Shown here piece by piece: positions 16,999 through 63,659 of a DNA stretch of 64,000 nucleotides. The stretch's first letter is position 1; each line of letters begins with the position of its first letter. The notes below the pieces were generated by a model, which was not told where the DNA came from, ran no database searches, and saw nothing but the letters and a program-made list of their open reading frames with translations. The stretch is from positions 34,999-98,998 of the forward strand of contig JASJCB010000013.1 in the NCBI GenBank assembly GCA_030066195.1. Direction: 5' to 3'. The DNA is from Acidobacteriota bacterium (GTDB lineage Bacteria; Acidobacteriota; Holophagae; Acanthopleuribacterales; Acanthopleuribacteraceae). Both the position numbers and the translations under genes were made by a program.

Positions 16999-17742
16999 TC
17001 AAAGCTCTTGAGCCAGGCGGGTGCGCACCAGAAGATCGTTCAAGTCGGCGCGCGCATCGCTTCGCTCGGGGAGTTTGCCGCGGTCGCGCTCGGCGACCAG
17101 CATATCGGTCAAGCGCCGATACTCGCCTTCGTGGAATTCCAGGTCGGCATTGCCCATAGCGCCTTCCTCCGTACCGGTACGTTTCCGTGCCGACAGTTCC
17201 GAAAGGTAGGGCAATTGGAAGTCCTCGTTGAGGTGTTGTAGGTTTGCTTCGATTTCACCGGTTCGCATCAGGTGAATACCGGCCAACAAGGCCCGGTAGC
17301 CGTAGAGCAGCATCTCCACCTTGGGAACGCCGTCACCGATAAAAGCCTTCCACTTTTCCGCGGAAAACTCCAGGTAGTGACGCGCGTGATGCCGGGTAAT
17401 ACAGCGTTTGCCCAGCTCTTTCAATTCGTCGTGAACCGGTGAGGTGTGTAGGACGTGAGGCGAATAAAGCTGTTCCAGCACCGCGCCGTCGGATTTCAAC
17501 AACCGGCCTATGAACAGCTTCAGATCGAGTGTCACCAGGTCGATCTCCATCCCGTCATGCTCGTAGATGGTGTTCACGGTCTCCTTGGGTTCATCCAACC
17601 CGACGATTTCGGCCAGGGGGAGTAGATGCGCCCCGCGCAAGTCGAATTCGGAATCGGTAGAGGCAAACCCGTAGAGATGGTCTCCGCTCAGGGTGGCAAA
17701 AACCAAAGGATAGGGATGCGCATGAACATGTTCCGCCGGCAT
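16999..17742 (-). CDS. RlaP-like predicted nucleotidyltransferase
   Basis: 247 residues of the DNA polymerase beta-type nucleotidyltransferase superfamily, closest in layout to the RlaP (PF10127) group linked to RNA repair. The metal-binding region is LYGFASTDSEFDLRG near residues 23-37, in place of GSxxxGDxDxD. A third acidic residue is likely in EIDLVTLDL at about 80-88. The C-terminal helical half is typical of the group. No RNA ligase or other repair partner is adjacent. Substrate is unknown. Confidence 0.72.
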   Translation of the reverse strand: MPAEHVHAHPYPLVFATLSGDHLYGFASTDSEFDLRGAHLLPLAEIVGLDEPKETVNTIYEHDGMEIDLVTLDLKLFIGRLLKSDGAVLEQLYSPHVLHTSPVHDELKELGKRCITRHHARHYLEFSAEKWKAFIGDGVPKVEMLLYGYRALLAGIHLMRTGEIEANLQHLNEDFQLPYLSELSARKRTGTEEGAMGNADLEFHEGEYRRLTDMLVAERDRGKLPERSDARADLNDLLVRTRLAQEL

Positions 17743-18261
17743 TGGGTTGACCTTAATCCTTCACAATGGATCGACGCGCGAATCAGCAGCGCGTCAGCCT
17801 CTCGATAGTCGGGTCGTGCGAGTGGTGAGGTGCGCGAAAATGCCGCATCACCTCAGCCTTCCGGTTGGGTACGATGCGCCTCAGGTAAGGTGTTGTAAGC
17901 CATAATGCGAGCAGCGGGAAAGCCTTGACCCATTTGGGGAAAGTAAATCGATCCGGGCAGTAATCCGAGTAAGTGAAAGATTGGCAACGTATTACAACAC
18001 ACCTCAAGCGTGGCAAACGTCCTTGGAGACACGCATTGAGGAAGAATCCGATAACCATCGAAGGATCATAACAAGCCGGTCGCCTGATTTTCCGGGGTAT
18101 CTCAATGCCCGCGACGGCCTACGGACTGAATAACACTCCAATAGAGGTTTGCTCGTTCGGAATCGAATGATCACCGGCGGAACCTAACTCCCTTCGCATC
18201 GCGCAAATCCCGGCCGGAACTGCCGTCGGTTTTCCTCAAGAAATAAAAGCCGGCGCGAACC
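17743..18261. other. Intergenic region without recognised gene
   Basis: 519 bases. A 91-codon minus-strand frame (17783-18058) has no family signature. I see no hairpin or repeat of note. Confidence 0.45.
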
Positions 18262-19809
18262 TCAACAGCCCACCACGTGAATGAATTTGCCCTGATGTGT
18301 TTCTTCTTTCCAGGTGATCTTCTGATCCCAATGCCTTTCCGGGTCACGGTCGAAGAGGATGAGCCAACCCTCGTCCAGGTTCAGCGTCTCCAAGTACTCC
18401 GCTAATTGATCCAAGCCCTGCTCGCGGGTATTGGGTCGGTAACGGATCTTCAGTTCAACCGCATAGCGATGCTCGCCGAGTGCAATACACAAATCGATAC
18501 GGCCCCGGCCCGCCGAGTATTCGCGGTCGATACGCCCGCCGCCGTTGATGATGCGTTGCAGAAAGGCTTGCAAGATCAGGTGCGGCGCCGCTTCCTTGTA
18601 GTCGTATTTCTCGACCCAGATATCGCTGTTCTCCCGCCAGAATTGCTGGAACTCCTTCAGCAGCGCCGTCATGTCGATACGACCGTTTTCTATGAAGCGA
18701 CCGGCCAGGGAGGTGGGTAACTGGTATTGACTGTCGTACGTCAGGGCGCGGACAATGACTTCCTGATAGATGCGATTGGCCGGTACCACATCGCCCTTGT
18801 TTTTGGCTAAAAGACCCAGATCGAAGGTGTAAGCAGCGTCGTCACTGGAAAACTCCAGGTTGACCTGTTTTCCTAATAGCACCGGTTCCATGATGCGGCG
18901 CACCCGGGGTTCCTTCAAACGCTCCAACAGGCTGTCGATATGCGTATCGCGGCGCAGGATGATGTTCTCTACCGCAACCTCCACCAGATCTTCCGTAATA
19001 GTCTTGGAGGTATCGTTTTTCAGAATTTCCGAAACCATTTCATAGGCGACGGCATTGCACAGCCAGGGTTGTCCGTTAGTGTAATGGAACAGCCTGGCGA
19101 CCACATCATCGGAGAAAACCTGACCGGTGGCTTCCGTGTGTTGCCGGAGAAGGCTTTTCAACTCAACGAGCGTGAAATTCCGAATGGTGAGCGCTTTACT
19201 GACGATGTTGAAAGGACTGGCGCTACCCAGAGTTTCGCGTTCGTTTCGAATCATCGATTTGTAATCCCGGATATTGCGCATACCTACCAGGGCCAGAGAA
19301 TGCACAAAGGGGATATCGCCGCGCTCCACATACCCCTGGCGCAACTGCCTAAGAAAGGAAATCAGGGTATTGCCCACCAGGCAATCGGCCTCGTCGATCA
19401 TCAAAACAAGGGGTTTATCGATGGAAGCACAGTAAGCGGCTAATGAACGTCGAAGCGCTGCACCGGGAGCCTCTCCCAGCGATTGGGAAAAGGTTTTAAC
19501 CGTGGTGTAACGGCTGAACACAATCGCATCATGCAAAGAAGCAAGAATGATCTTCATGGCCCGTTCGACGTCGTGAATCCCCTCCGCCGTCTCCAAGGTA
19601 CAGTAAACGCCGAGATAGGTACCATCCTTATTGAGTCGACGTACAAATTCCCTGATCAGGGTAGTTTTACCCACCTGGCGCGGTGCGTGAATCACAAAAA
19701 AACGCTCCTCGTGAACCAGTTGCATGAGATCGCGTGATCGGGCTTCCGCCGGGACCATATAGTGTTTATCCTCAATGCAAGGACCGGCCGTGTTGAAGAA
19801 CTTTGGCAT
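18262..19809 (-). CDS. AAA ATPase with C-terminal PD-(D/E)XK-like nuclease region
   Basis: 515 residues. The N-terminal ATPase has Walker A APRQVGKTTL at residues 42-51 and Walker B LVLMIDEAD at 134-142, in the AAA/STAND group often annotated as AAA-like ATP-binding protein. After a helical winged-helix-like middle, the C-terminus contains GRGRIDLCI...YAVELKI, a D-(x)n-ExK core of the PD-(D/E)XK nuclease fold as in DUF1703-type proteins. The start is fixed by AGGAGG seven bases upstream. It begins 64 bases after the NRPS stop on the same strand and could be read through from it. Function is unknown; family members are often linked to mobile elements or defence. Confidence 0.78.
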   Translation of the reverse strand: MPKFFNTAGPCIEDKHYMVPAEARSRDLMQLVHEERFFVIHAPRQVGKTTLIREFVRRLNKDGTYLGVYCTLETAEGIHDVERAMKIILASLHDAIVFSRYTTVKTFSQSLGEAPGAALRRSLAAYCASIDKPLVLMIDEADCLVGNTLISFLRQLRQGYVERGDIPFVHSLALVGMRNIRDYKSMIRNERETLGSASPFNIVSKALTIRNFTLVELKSLLRQHTEATGQVFSDDVVARLFHYTNGQPWLCNAVAYEMVSEILKNDTSKTITEDLVEVAVENIILRRDTHIDSLLERLKEPRVRRIMEPVLLGKQVNLEFSSDDAAYTFDLGLLAKNKGDVVPANRIYQEVIVRALTYDSQYQLPTSLAGRFIENGRIDMTALLKEFQQFWRENSDIWVEKYDYKEAAPHLILQAFLQRIINGGGRIDREYSAGRGRIDLCIALGEHRYAVELKIRYRPNTREQGLDQLAEYLETLNLDEGWLILFDRDPERHWDQKITWKEETHQGKFIHVVGC

Positions 19810-19873
19810 GGATTGCCTCCTGGAAATATTCTACACCGGCCGATAGGCGGCCAGGGAAGATTTATCCCCTCCC

Positions 19874-57187
<37,314 letters not shown>

Positions 57188-57260
57188 GGAATCGAACCTC
57201 GCGACACAGCATTCACGAAACTAGGATATCATAGACCTTTGTGAAGAATATGGGAACGGG
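57188..57260 (-). promoter_or_regulatory. Possible NRPS promoter
   Basis: On the minus strand a TATGAT box (57228-57233) lies about 40 bases before the GTG start, with TTCCCA 17 bases further upstream as a weak -35 (4 of 6). No regulator site is visible. Confidence 0.3.
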
Positions 57261-57466
57261 TTGAAGCTTTTAAGAATGGGAAAGTGTGCCCTTTTGTGAG
57301 AAAAGGTTGAGAAGTCTGAAATGGTCGAGAGCTGGATCCGGCGGAAAGGGTGACAGCTTTTAAGTGTAAGGTCGACAAGAGAAAAGAGGACTTAGTGGGG
57401 TCTCGCGAGGCCGGCTGGTACGTTGCACACCCAATGTCACCGATCCGGTGTTCTGGTTTCGCGTTC

Positions 57467-57645
57467 CCCGGTATCAGTTCCAATTTCGACGTAGGCGGCG
57501 GCATCAAGGCCGACAGGTACGACGCGGCTAAACCGAGGCCCAAATCGAAAAGCTATAGAGCGGCAACCTGCTCCGCGTACTGGACGAGGTACAAAAGATC
57601 GCCGCCGACCTACAGAAGCAGATGCTGCCGGCGACGGCTGATTGA
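57467..57645 (+). pseudogene. Relic of a membrane dipeptidase (peptidase M19), C-terminal end
   Basis: Broken + strand frames read GISSNFDVGGGIKADRYDAA, then after a frame change LTEAQIEKL-stop-SGNLLRVLDEVQKIAADLQ, ending at TGA 57643-57645. The first part matches the GSDFDGGG metal-site region, and the second matches the terminal I(L/V)GGNFLRVL motif of renal/membrane dipeptidases. An internal stop and a frameshift show it is dead. The rest of the gene is missing. Confidence 0.65.
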
Positions 57646-57947
57646 TATTCACAAAACCGAGCGGTGCCGAGAATCGAAGTATCAACCCAGCAGAAACCTT
57701 TGGGTAAGGTCAATGAAGCCAGGGAATCATTCTTTGCTTTATGTGGATCACAGGTGTTAAAATTCCTTGTCAACCCTGGGGTAATGTCCCTGAGCCTTGT
57801 CCCAACGAAAACGAAAAGACCTGGTTTTTGAGGCTTATCCAAAAGTGTTCAACGAGCCAAAGACCGTACATGGATTTCGACTGGTCCAAAATGGAAAAGA
57901 ATCAGCCAGGACGTGTCAAGAATAAAGGGGGAGCAAAGGTACTTGGA

Positions 57948-58595
57948 ATGGCTAGGCAGGAACAACCAAAGATTTACCATATTGTTCATATCGACCGGTT
58001 ATCATCAATCATTGCAGACGGCTATCTCTGGAGCGACGCGAGAATAGCTCAAAATACAGCAAAGGGCACTGTTATCGGTATGAACACCATCAAACAACGC
58101 CGCCTGAATGAACTTACCTTGGCAAGTCATCCTCATCTGTACGTTGGTGAATGTGTCCCCTTTTACTTCTGTCCCCGCTCCATCATGCTTTACCTCATTT
58201 TTCGTGGCAACCACCAGGAGCTATCCTATCGAGGCGGACAGGAGCCCATCATTCATTTAGAAGCGGACCTTTTATCAACCGTTGATTGGGCAAACCAAAA
58301 CGGTAATCGTTGGGCATTTACACTTTCCAATGCAGGTGCCTACTATTTTGAAGACCGTTGTGATTTAGCGCGGTTAGATGAAATTGATTGGCAAGCTGTC
58401 CATTCGAACCAATGGAGTGAGCCCTCTGTTAAGGAAGGAAAACAGGCTGAATTCTTAATTGAAAGATGTTTCCCCTGGCAATTGATTGACCGTATTGGCG
58501 TGAATTCTGAGTATGTGTACCGACAAGTGGTGAATAAATTGCCAACTATCGGCCGGCGACCACAAGTAGAAATGAGAAAAGACTGGTATTATTGA
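57948..58595 (+). CDS. darT: DarT-type DNA ADP-ribosyltransferase toxin
   Basis: 215 residues, typical DarT length. DarT attaches ADP-ribose from NAD+ to thymidine (or guanosine) in single-stranded DNA, blocking replication. Visible family marks: HIVHIDRL at 11-18 (NAD-binding histidine), YVGECVPFYFCPRSIMLY at 65-82, and KQAEFL at 165-170 with the likely catalytic Glu168. ATG 57948 is chosen over an upstream frame at 57741 because the preceding 69 residues are not DarT-like. It is followed after 14 bases by its antitoxin. Base composition is lower in GC than the NRPS. Confidence 0.9.
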   Translation: MARQEQPKIYHIVHIDRLSSIIADGYLWSDARIAQNTAKGTVIGMNTIKQRRLNELTLASHPHLYVGECVPFYFCPRSIMLYLIFRGNHQELSYRGGQEPIIHLEADLLSTVDWANQNGNRWAFTLSNAGAYYFEDRCDLARLDEIDWQAVHSNQWSEPSVKEGKQAEFLIERCFPWQLIDRIGVNSEYVYRQVVNKLPTIGRRPQVEMRKDWYY

Positions 58596-58609
58596 TGAGG
58601 AGGCTGGTC

Positions 58610-59671
58610 ATGATCGAATACAAAAGCGGTGATTTGCTTAGAGAAGATGCCGAAGCCCTTGTAAATACAGTGAATTGCGTCGGTGTCATGGGCCGGGGCA
58701 TCGCACTGCAGTTCAAGAAAGCCTTTCCTAAAAATTTCGAGGCATACGCCTTGGCTTGCAAACATGGTGATGTAAAGCCCGGCCGAATGTTTGTGTATGC
58801 AACCTCACAACTCACCAACCCCAAGTACGTTATAAATTTTCCAACGAAACGGCATTGGCGTGGGAAAAGTCGCATCCAGGATATAGAGGCGGGGCTGGAG
58901 GACCTCATTAAGGTAATCTCCGAGAAAAATATTTGTAGCATCGCTCTACCTCCCTTGGGTAGTGGCTTGGGGGGGTTGGATTGGGCAGAGGTCAAATCAC
59001 GGATCGAAAGGGCGTTCAAGCCGATTTCGGATGTGAAGGTGATCATTTTTGAACCCAAAGGAGCACCGAGTGCGGACAAAATGGTGCATCACCGCGAAGC
59101 ACCAAAAATGACCACCGGCCGTGCTGCAATGGTGGAGCTGATATCCAGTTATCTGAAGGGACTATTGGACCCGAATGTTACCCTGCTGGAGATACACAAG
59201 CTGATGTATTTTATGCAGGAAGCCGGAGAACCGTTGCGCCTCAAATTTAAAAAAGGACCGTTCGGGCCCTATGCAGAAAACCTTCGACATGTCTTATCTA
59301 AAATCGAGGGTCACTTGATATCCGGTTATGCTGATGGCGGTGATTCTCCATACAAACAGCTTGAGTTAGTGCCCGGCGCCACTCGAGATGCTGCTGATTT
59401 TCTTGAGCATCACCCGGATACTCGAACTCGTTTCGAGAGTGTGGTCGCCCTGGTTGAGGGGTTTGAGTCACCATTTGGTTTGGAACTACTCTCTACGGTC
59501 CATTGGGTGGTGAAACAGGAAATGGTTCATTCCCATGAGGAAATCATAGAGCGCACTTATGAGTGGAATGAAAGAAAACGAAAGTTTTCTCCCCGACAAA
59601 TCGGCTTGGCAGCAAATGTACTGGCGAAGAAAGGTTGGATCGGCATGCAGGGGGAACCTGGCTCTAATTAA
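58610..59671 (+). CDS. darG: DarG-type macrodomain antitoxin (DNA ADP-ribosyl glycohydrolase)
   Basis: 353 residues. The N-terminal macrodomain (residues 1-155) starts MIEYKSGDLL and has VNTVNCVGVMGRGIALQFK, NFPTKRHWR with the catalytic-type Lys80, and LPPLGSGLGGLDW. It removes ADP-ribose from DNA. The C-terminal half (from about residue 170, KMTTGRAAMVELI) is the DarT-neutralising region seen in two-domain DarG proteins. AGGAGG at 58598-58603 sits six bases before ATG 58610, preferred over TTG 58592 and ATG 58595. With darT it forms a toxin-antitoxin unit with known anti-phage activity in other bacteria. Confidence 0.92.
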   Translation: MIEYKSGDLLREDAEALVNTVNCVGVMGRGIALQFKKAFPKNFEAYALACKHGDVKPGRMFVYATSQLTNPKYVINFPTKRHWRGKSRIQDIEAGLEDLIKVISEKNICSIALPPLGSGLGGLDWAEVKSRIERAFKPISDVKVIIFEPKGAPSADKMVHHREAPKMTTGRAAMVELISSYLKGLLDPNVTLLEIHKLMYFMQEAGEPLRLKFKKGPFGPYAENLRHVLSKIEGHLISGYADGGDSPYKQLELVPGATRDAADFLEHHPDTRTRFESVVALVEGFESPFGLELLSTVHWVVKQEMVHSHEEIIERTYEWNERKRKFSPRQIGLAANVLAKKGWIGMQGEPGSN

Positions 59672-60333
59672 CAACCCGGTTGATCACCCTGTCTCTATCT
59701 GTCGGGTACAAAGACCGAAGATATCGAAAGTGAGCCGGACCGTGACGTCGCCGTGCTAAACCCAGGCTGCCTCATGCACCCGGACCGTTCCGTTTTTCTG
59801 AGTGAAGGTGAAAACCTTGTCTTTTTGGTCGAAGTAAGGTTCGATGGAAGTCAAAGTCAAAGGGCTGTGACTGGAAACCTATGAACCATTTTTTCATACC
59901 AACCAAAAAGTAGTAACGTGCTGAATTGATGAAGGTAAATCAGCGGTGACAAGGATAACCATACACACTTCGGTGACTCCGTAGTTCTACTCGATCTTCG
60001 AGTTCGTGACAAAGATTGGAGCGCCGACCTTCCCTGAAGGTCAATATGCTCGGGTCCCGCGAAGGACCGTTAGAGAGCGGATAGAAGTAACAGCGACAGG
60101 TTTTCCTTTTCATCTAAGGTGGCGATCATCATGATTGACACATCCTGAACCCCATGCGCCGCGGAAGGCCATGTTGTCCCGAGCACTCATTTTCTGTTTG
60201 TGCTCCAGCCGCACGGGCTACGGAAAACTTCGTTTTCCTATTTGGCCAACGTCCTTCCCCAACCAACTTTTCTCTTGACACCGAGGGCCAACTCATGAAA
60301 GTAGAATTAGGGTCCAAGCGGGATCTTGGGGCT
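59672..60333. other. Spacer after darG, no recognised gene
   Basis: 662 bases of degenerate sequence. A small hairpin GGAAAAC-TTC-GTTTTCC at 60222-60238 is visible but has no T-tract. No supported gene on either strand. Confidence 0.45.
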
Positions 60334-61612
60334 TTACAGTATGAGCAATCCCTTCGCACCTTCTTTCACCAGGGTTTTTGTACCTTCTTTGGCCAGTTCG
60401 CCAATAAAACTCCAAACCTTCTTCCTTTCGCTCTGCACCACGGAACTTGAAGATCCAAGTAATGATTGCAATACAGACCCCTCCGAAGTGTCAGTCAAAA
60501 CCTCGTCCGAAATCCAGTACAGAAAAATAGCCGGCATAATCCGCCAGCCGCCTTGAACTTTTTCTTCCCTACCCAGGAAACCTTCCCGTTCCAAATCACG
60601 AATGATAGTATCTTCACTTCTGAGTAATTTTAACAACGAATCAATGTCTTTAGCCGAGATATTCATTTTTCTATTGGACTTAACTGCATTGAGGTGGGAG
60701 ATAGAGACTATCGTCACAACTCTTTGAGTTCTTTCTGTCCACAGTTGCCACACAGACTTAAGTGTGGGCCGTACTTCATTAAAAAATCGCGTATAATATC
60801 TTCTCGATTGAGTTCATCTTCGCTATGATACAATTCCCAAAGGAGATGTCCAAGCGTTTGTAGGAGATAAGGGTGGGCACCCGCAAGATTATAAATCAAG
60901 GCTTCATCTCCCATAGTAAATGGTGGTCTTCCCTGTCTGAAAAAAAATCTAAGGATTTTTCCTTGAAGCAGCCGAGAGAAATGGTGTTGAAATGGTTGAA
61001 ATATGGTGATCCTGACGAATGTTCCTCAGTTTCTTTATTGAGAGCTGTAATACCTTTATGGGTTCCAATAACCAGCGCCAGTGCGCCTTCACTGAGGGTT
61101 GCTAAGCTACGTAATGAACCAAAAAATCTGTTGTTGTTCAGCTTTGGCCTATGTAAAAGAACATCGAACTCATCGATAAACAAAACCAATCTAATTTGAC
61201 TGTGGCTGAAACTTTCGAAAAGATCTTTAAGAGACGGTGTTGGGAAACCGTTTTGCTCCACTTCCACAAGTGCCTTCTCAAGGTTGGCATGGCCGCTATT
61301 TTTCAAAAAGGGACCGAGTGGACGGGTAGCTTCGCGCCAAAAACCTTTATGGTCTAGAGATTTAGGCAATAGTTGCATATCCATGAATTGAAAGCACAGT
61401 TTATCGAAGTTCTCAAAATGGGTGCTTCGGTTTTCTGAATAGAGAAGAAAGCGCATTAATGGAGTCTTTCCTACTTTATAGGTTCCGGAAATAGCAACAG
61501 ATTGCCCGTTATTCCCAACAAGGTTGACGATTCTTCTGGTTTGTCCCTTACGTCCCAGGAATTTTGAATGGTGTACCGGGGGTCCAAAAAAGAACGGGTT
61601 ATTCATTGACAC
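60334..61612 (-). pseudogene. STAND-type AAA ATPase, two frameshifts
   Basis: Three consecutive minus-strand frames make one protein. The first (61612-60896, GTG start with GAGGAG six bases upstream) has a Walker A variant SGTYKVGKTPLMR and Walker B LVLFIDEFD, and breaks at an eight-A run (60940-60947). The second carries YNLAGAHPYLLQTLGHLLWE, the post-ATPase motif of this family, and breaks near 60740 where one base appears lost. The third (to 60334) is a winged-helix-like end, with ISAKDIDSLLKLL and DLEREGFLGR. Family members are signalling or defence-type ATPases. GC is low. It is a likely pseudogene unless both shifts are sequencing errors. Confidence 0.75.
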
Positions 61613-61772
61613 CTCTTACTCCTCATTACGTAATCAGATGTTCGGTAAAAATGATGTGCCGATCCAAAAAAGGCAAATAATTAAAAAAGTCAAAGAAGGA
61701 ATGCATAAAAAAATAAAATCACAAGCAAATCAGGGCTCAGTGCGTTAGTAATTTTATATAAGATGGGTATAA
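61613..61772. other. AT-rich spacer
   Basis: Short AT-rich gap carrying the ribosome site of the broken ATPase at its left end. Nothing else seen. Confidence 0.4.
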
Positions 61773-62261
61773 TTAGAAAAATGAGCTATTAATAGATACC
61801 ATAATGTATATATTATTTGAGTTCCCCAAGCTTGAAGCTGGATAACTCCAAACTATGTAGGTCAATACAGAAAAAATAAATAGTAAGAAAGTCAAAGAAT
61901 CAAAGCTAAAGTTAGAACCAAATTCGTCGCTCGTTAATGCTATATTGAACCGTAGAGGAATTATCATACTAATCAATAAACAGGAATAGGTAGATCCATC
62001 AATAGCCATTCCAGTCAATGACCCAGAAGCGATATTAAAGATTGAAAATAAAATAAAGATAGCTTTTTGGAGTACGCTTGAGTAGTCTATGTAAATATGC
62101 AAAAAAAGAAAAGAAAAATTACCAATCAAGGGAACTGATAAAAGCAAACCCTTTTGAGGAATTAGGTATATTTTGAAAATCAAAATTGGAGTAATCAAGG
62201 GTGCTGAGAGCCAAAATTTCATTTCCATTTCTGAAGCAAATATTTTTTTAGTGTGTACCAA
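61773..62261 (-). CDS. Small AT-rich membrane protein, unknown
   Basis: Up to 162 residues from a TTG; ATG starts at 62228 or 62222 are also possible, and none has a clear ribosome site. It is strongly hydrophobic with four or five likely membrane segments (for example FWLSAPLITPILIFKIYLI and LTFLLFIFSVLTYIVW). It begins right at the end of the TPR gene remnant. No family recognised. Very low GC compared with the left part of the window. It could be a real small membrane partner or chance AT-rich coding. Confidence 0.45.
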   Translation of the reverse strand: MVHTKKIFASEMEMKFWLSAPLITPILIFKIYLIPQKGLLLSVPLIGNFSFLFLHIYIDYSSVLQKAIFILFSIFNIASGSLTGMAIDGSTYSCLLISMIIPLRFNIALTSDEFGSNFSFDSLTFLLFIFSVLTYIVWSYPASSLGNSNNIYIMVSINSSFF

Positions 62262-63600
62262 TTAGTTTTTTTTATTTATAGTTTTGGAGTAGTCATTTAA
62301 TCGTTTTCTTCTGACAGATTCTGCAAGATGTATGGCTGCATCTTTGAAAAAAGGGTCAACACTAACAACTCTTCTGAAGTGATCAATGGCATTATCAAGG
62401 TCACTTTTTGATCTATACCTTAGAGCTAAATAGTAAGATCTTTCTAATCGTAGAAGCTTTTCAACTTCGATTCTTTTATCTTTAAATGCGTATGGAAGTA
62501 ACTCCTCTAAAATCTTTGCTATAGATAAAGCTTTTTTATAATTGCCTGCGGTGATCAGTTTGTCCATCTTTTTTTCCTGTTCCGCTAATTTATTTCTTTC
62601 AATGGCAGTCTTAAAAAATTGGATTTTTTCGTCATTCCCAGCGTATTGATAAGCTTCAAGCGCCTGCTTGAGTTCATTATTTTTAAGGCCAATTCAGCTT
62701 TGCGACCCCACCAGGAGCGCATGGCATTTTGAGACACCTCATGATCCGGACTTAGCTTTAAAGCCTGTTCGATATAATCTCGGGCCTTTTCCTCATCATT
62801 GCCGGCATGGGTTTCCGATAATTTCAATAGGATATCGAGCATTCGGGAGCGTGCCGCAACCGGATGAGTTTCGTTTAGCCGCTGCAAGAGAGTTAGCGCT
62901 TTTTCCCATTTTTCTTTGCCGGCCAACAAATCGGCGAGCAGTTGTGTGGCCCTCACATGGTTTGGGTTCAGTCCAAGGGCCTGGCTTAACGATTGCTCAG
63001 CATTCTCTAAATCGCCGACACGGTATAAACCCAGGCCTGCTTTATACAAACTGTCGGCGACAGGTTCGATGTGGTCCAATTCATCCTGGACCCGCGCCAG
63101 GGGTTTGTTCTCTTCAATCCATCGTCGCAGCAACTCAACCCGGAAACGGAAAGCTCCTTTGTCCGATTCCAGGATGTCCCACTCGCATAATAATTTCGGT
63201 GCATCCTGTAGCTCGCGAATGATTACACGAACGCCGCTTTCTTCCAAAATCAGCTCCAGTTTCTCCTGATCGCTCAGGCCCGTGCCTGCGGTGGCAAGGG
63301 CCGCGCTGACGATCCTGCTCGCGGGCGGTAAGCCGTCCCATAACCACTCAATAGAATTCCGGCTTGCTCTCAAAGCCTCATCAATTACCGCTTCTACCAG
63401 GCTCGCTTGGACAATCGAAAACCCATTCGGCTCTTCATCCCATGCATGCTCCCAGACATGGGAACACAACTGCTGGGTGAGATACGGGTGCCCGCTTGTT
63501 AGTTGCCAAACTCGCTCCATACCCTCGTCTGACCAACTCAGCAACCGGTCTTTCTCCGACATGCGAATTTTACTGAGTCCAAGCCTTTGAATAAGGATCG
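62262..63600 (-). pseudogene. STAND ATPase / TPR protein remnant, 5'-truncated and frameshifted
   Basis: A frame from about 63600 encodes the end of a STAND module (ERVWQLTSGHPYLTQQLCSHVWE), then a winged-helix part and TPR repeats (LYKAGLGLYRVGDLENAEQSLSQALGLNPNH). At a T5 run (62681-62685) the frame is lost; the next frame continues smoothly as NNELKQALEAYQYAGNDEKIQF and then more TPR-like helices (SKSDLDNAIDHFRRVVSVDP) to 62262. The ATPase core (Walker A and B) is absent upstream, where the sequence runs into the insertion-sequence end. It was probably cut by that element. Confidence 0.75.
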
Positions 63601-63659
63601 AGCGATATTACTAAATCCACAAATCACAAATCCTTGTGATCAATTTTTCTCACAGCCGA

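Larger units (their letters stand above)
57188..57947. other. Divergent spacer between NRPS and darT
   Basis: 760 bases containing the candidate NRPS promoter and a decayed dipeptidase fragment. The rest shows no gene I can support; frames at 57350-57760 and the upstream extension of darT are not protein-like. Confidence 0.5.

Noticed and set aside
17783..18058. 91-codon minus-strand frame
   Set aside because: No family feature and no ribosome site.
57741..57947. N-terminal extension of DarT
   Set aside because: The extra 69 residues are not DarT-like, and the family begins close to the chosen ATG.
58592..58609. TTG/ATG starts for DarG upstream of 58610
   Set aside because: AGGAGG lies inside this stretch and fits ATG 58610, where the macrodomain begins.
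60222..60238. Terminator at a GGAAAAC/GTTTTCC hairpin
   Set aside because: No T-tract follows on either strand.
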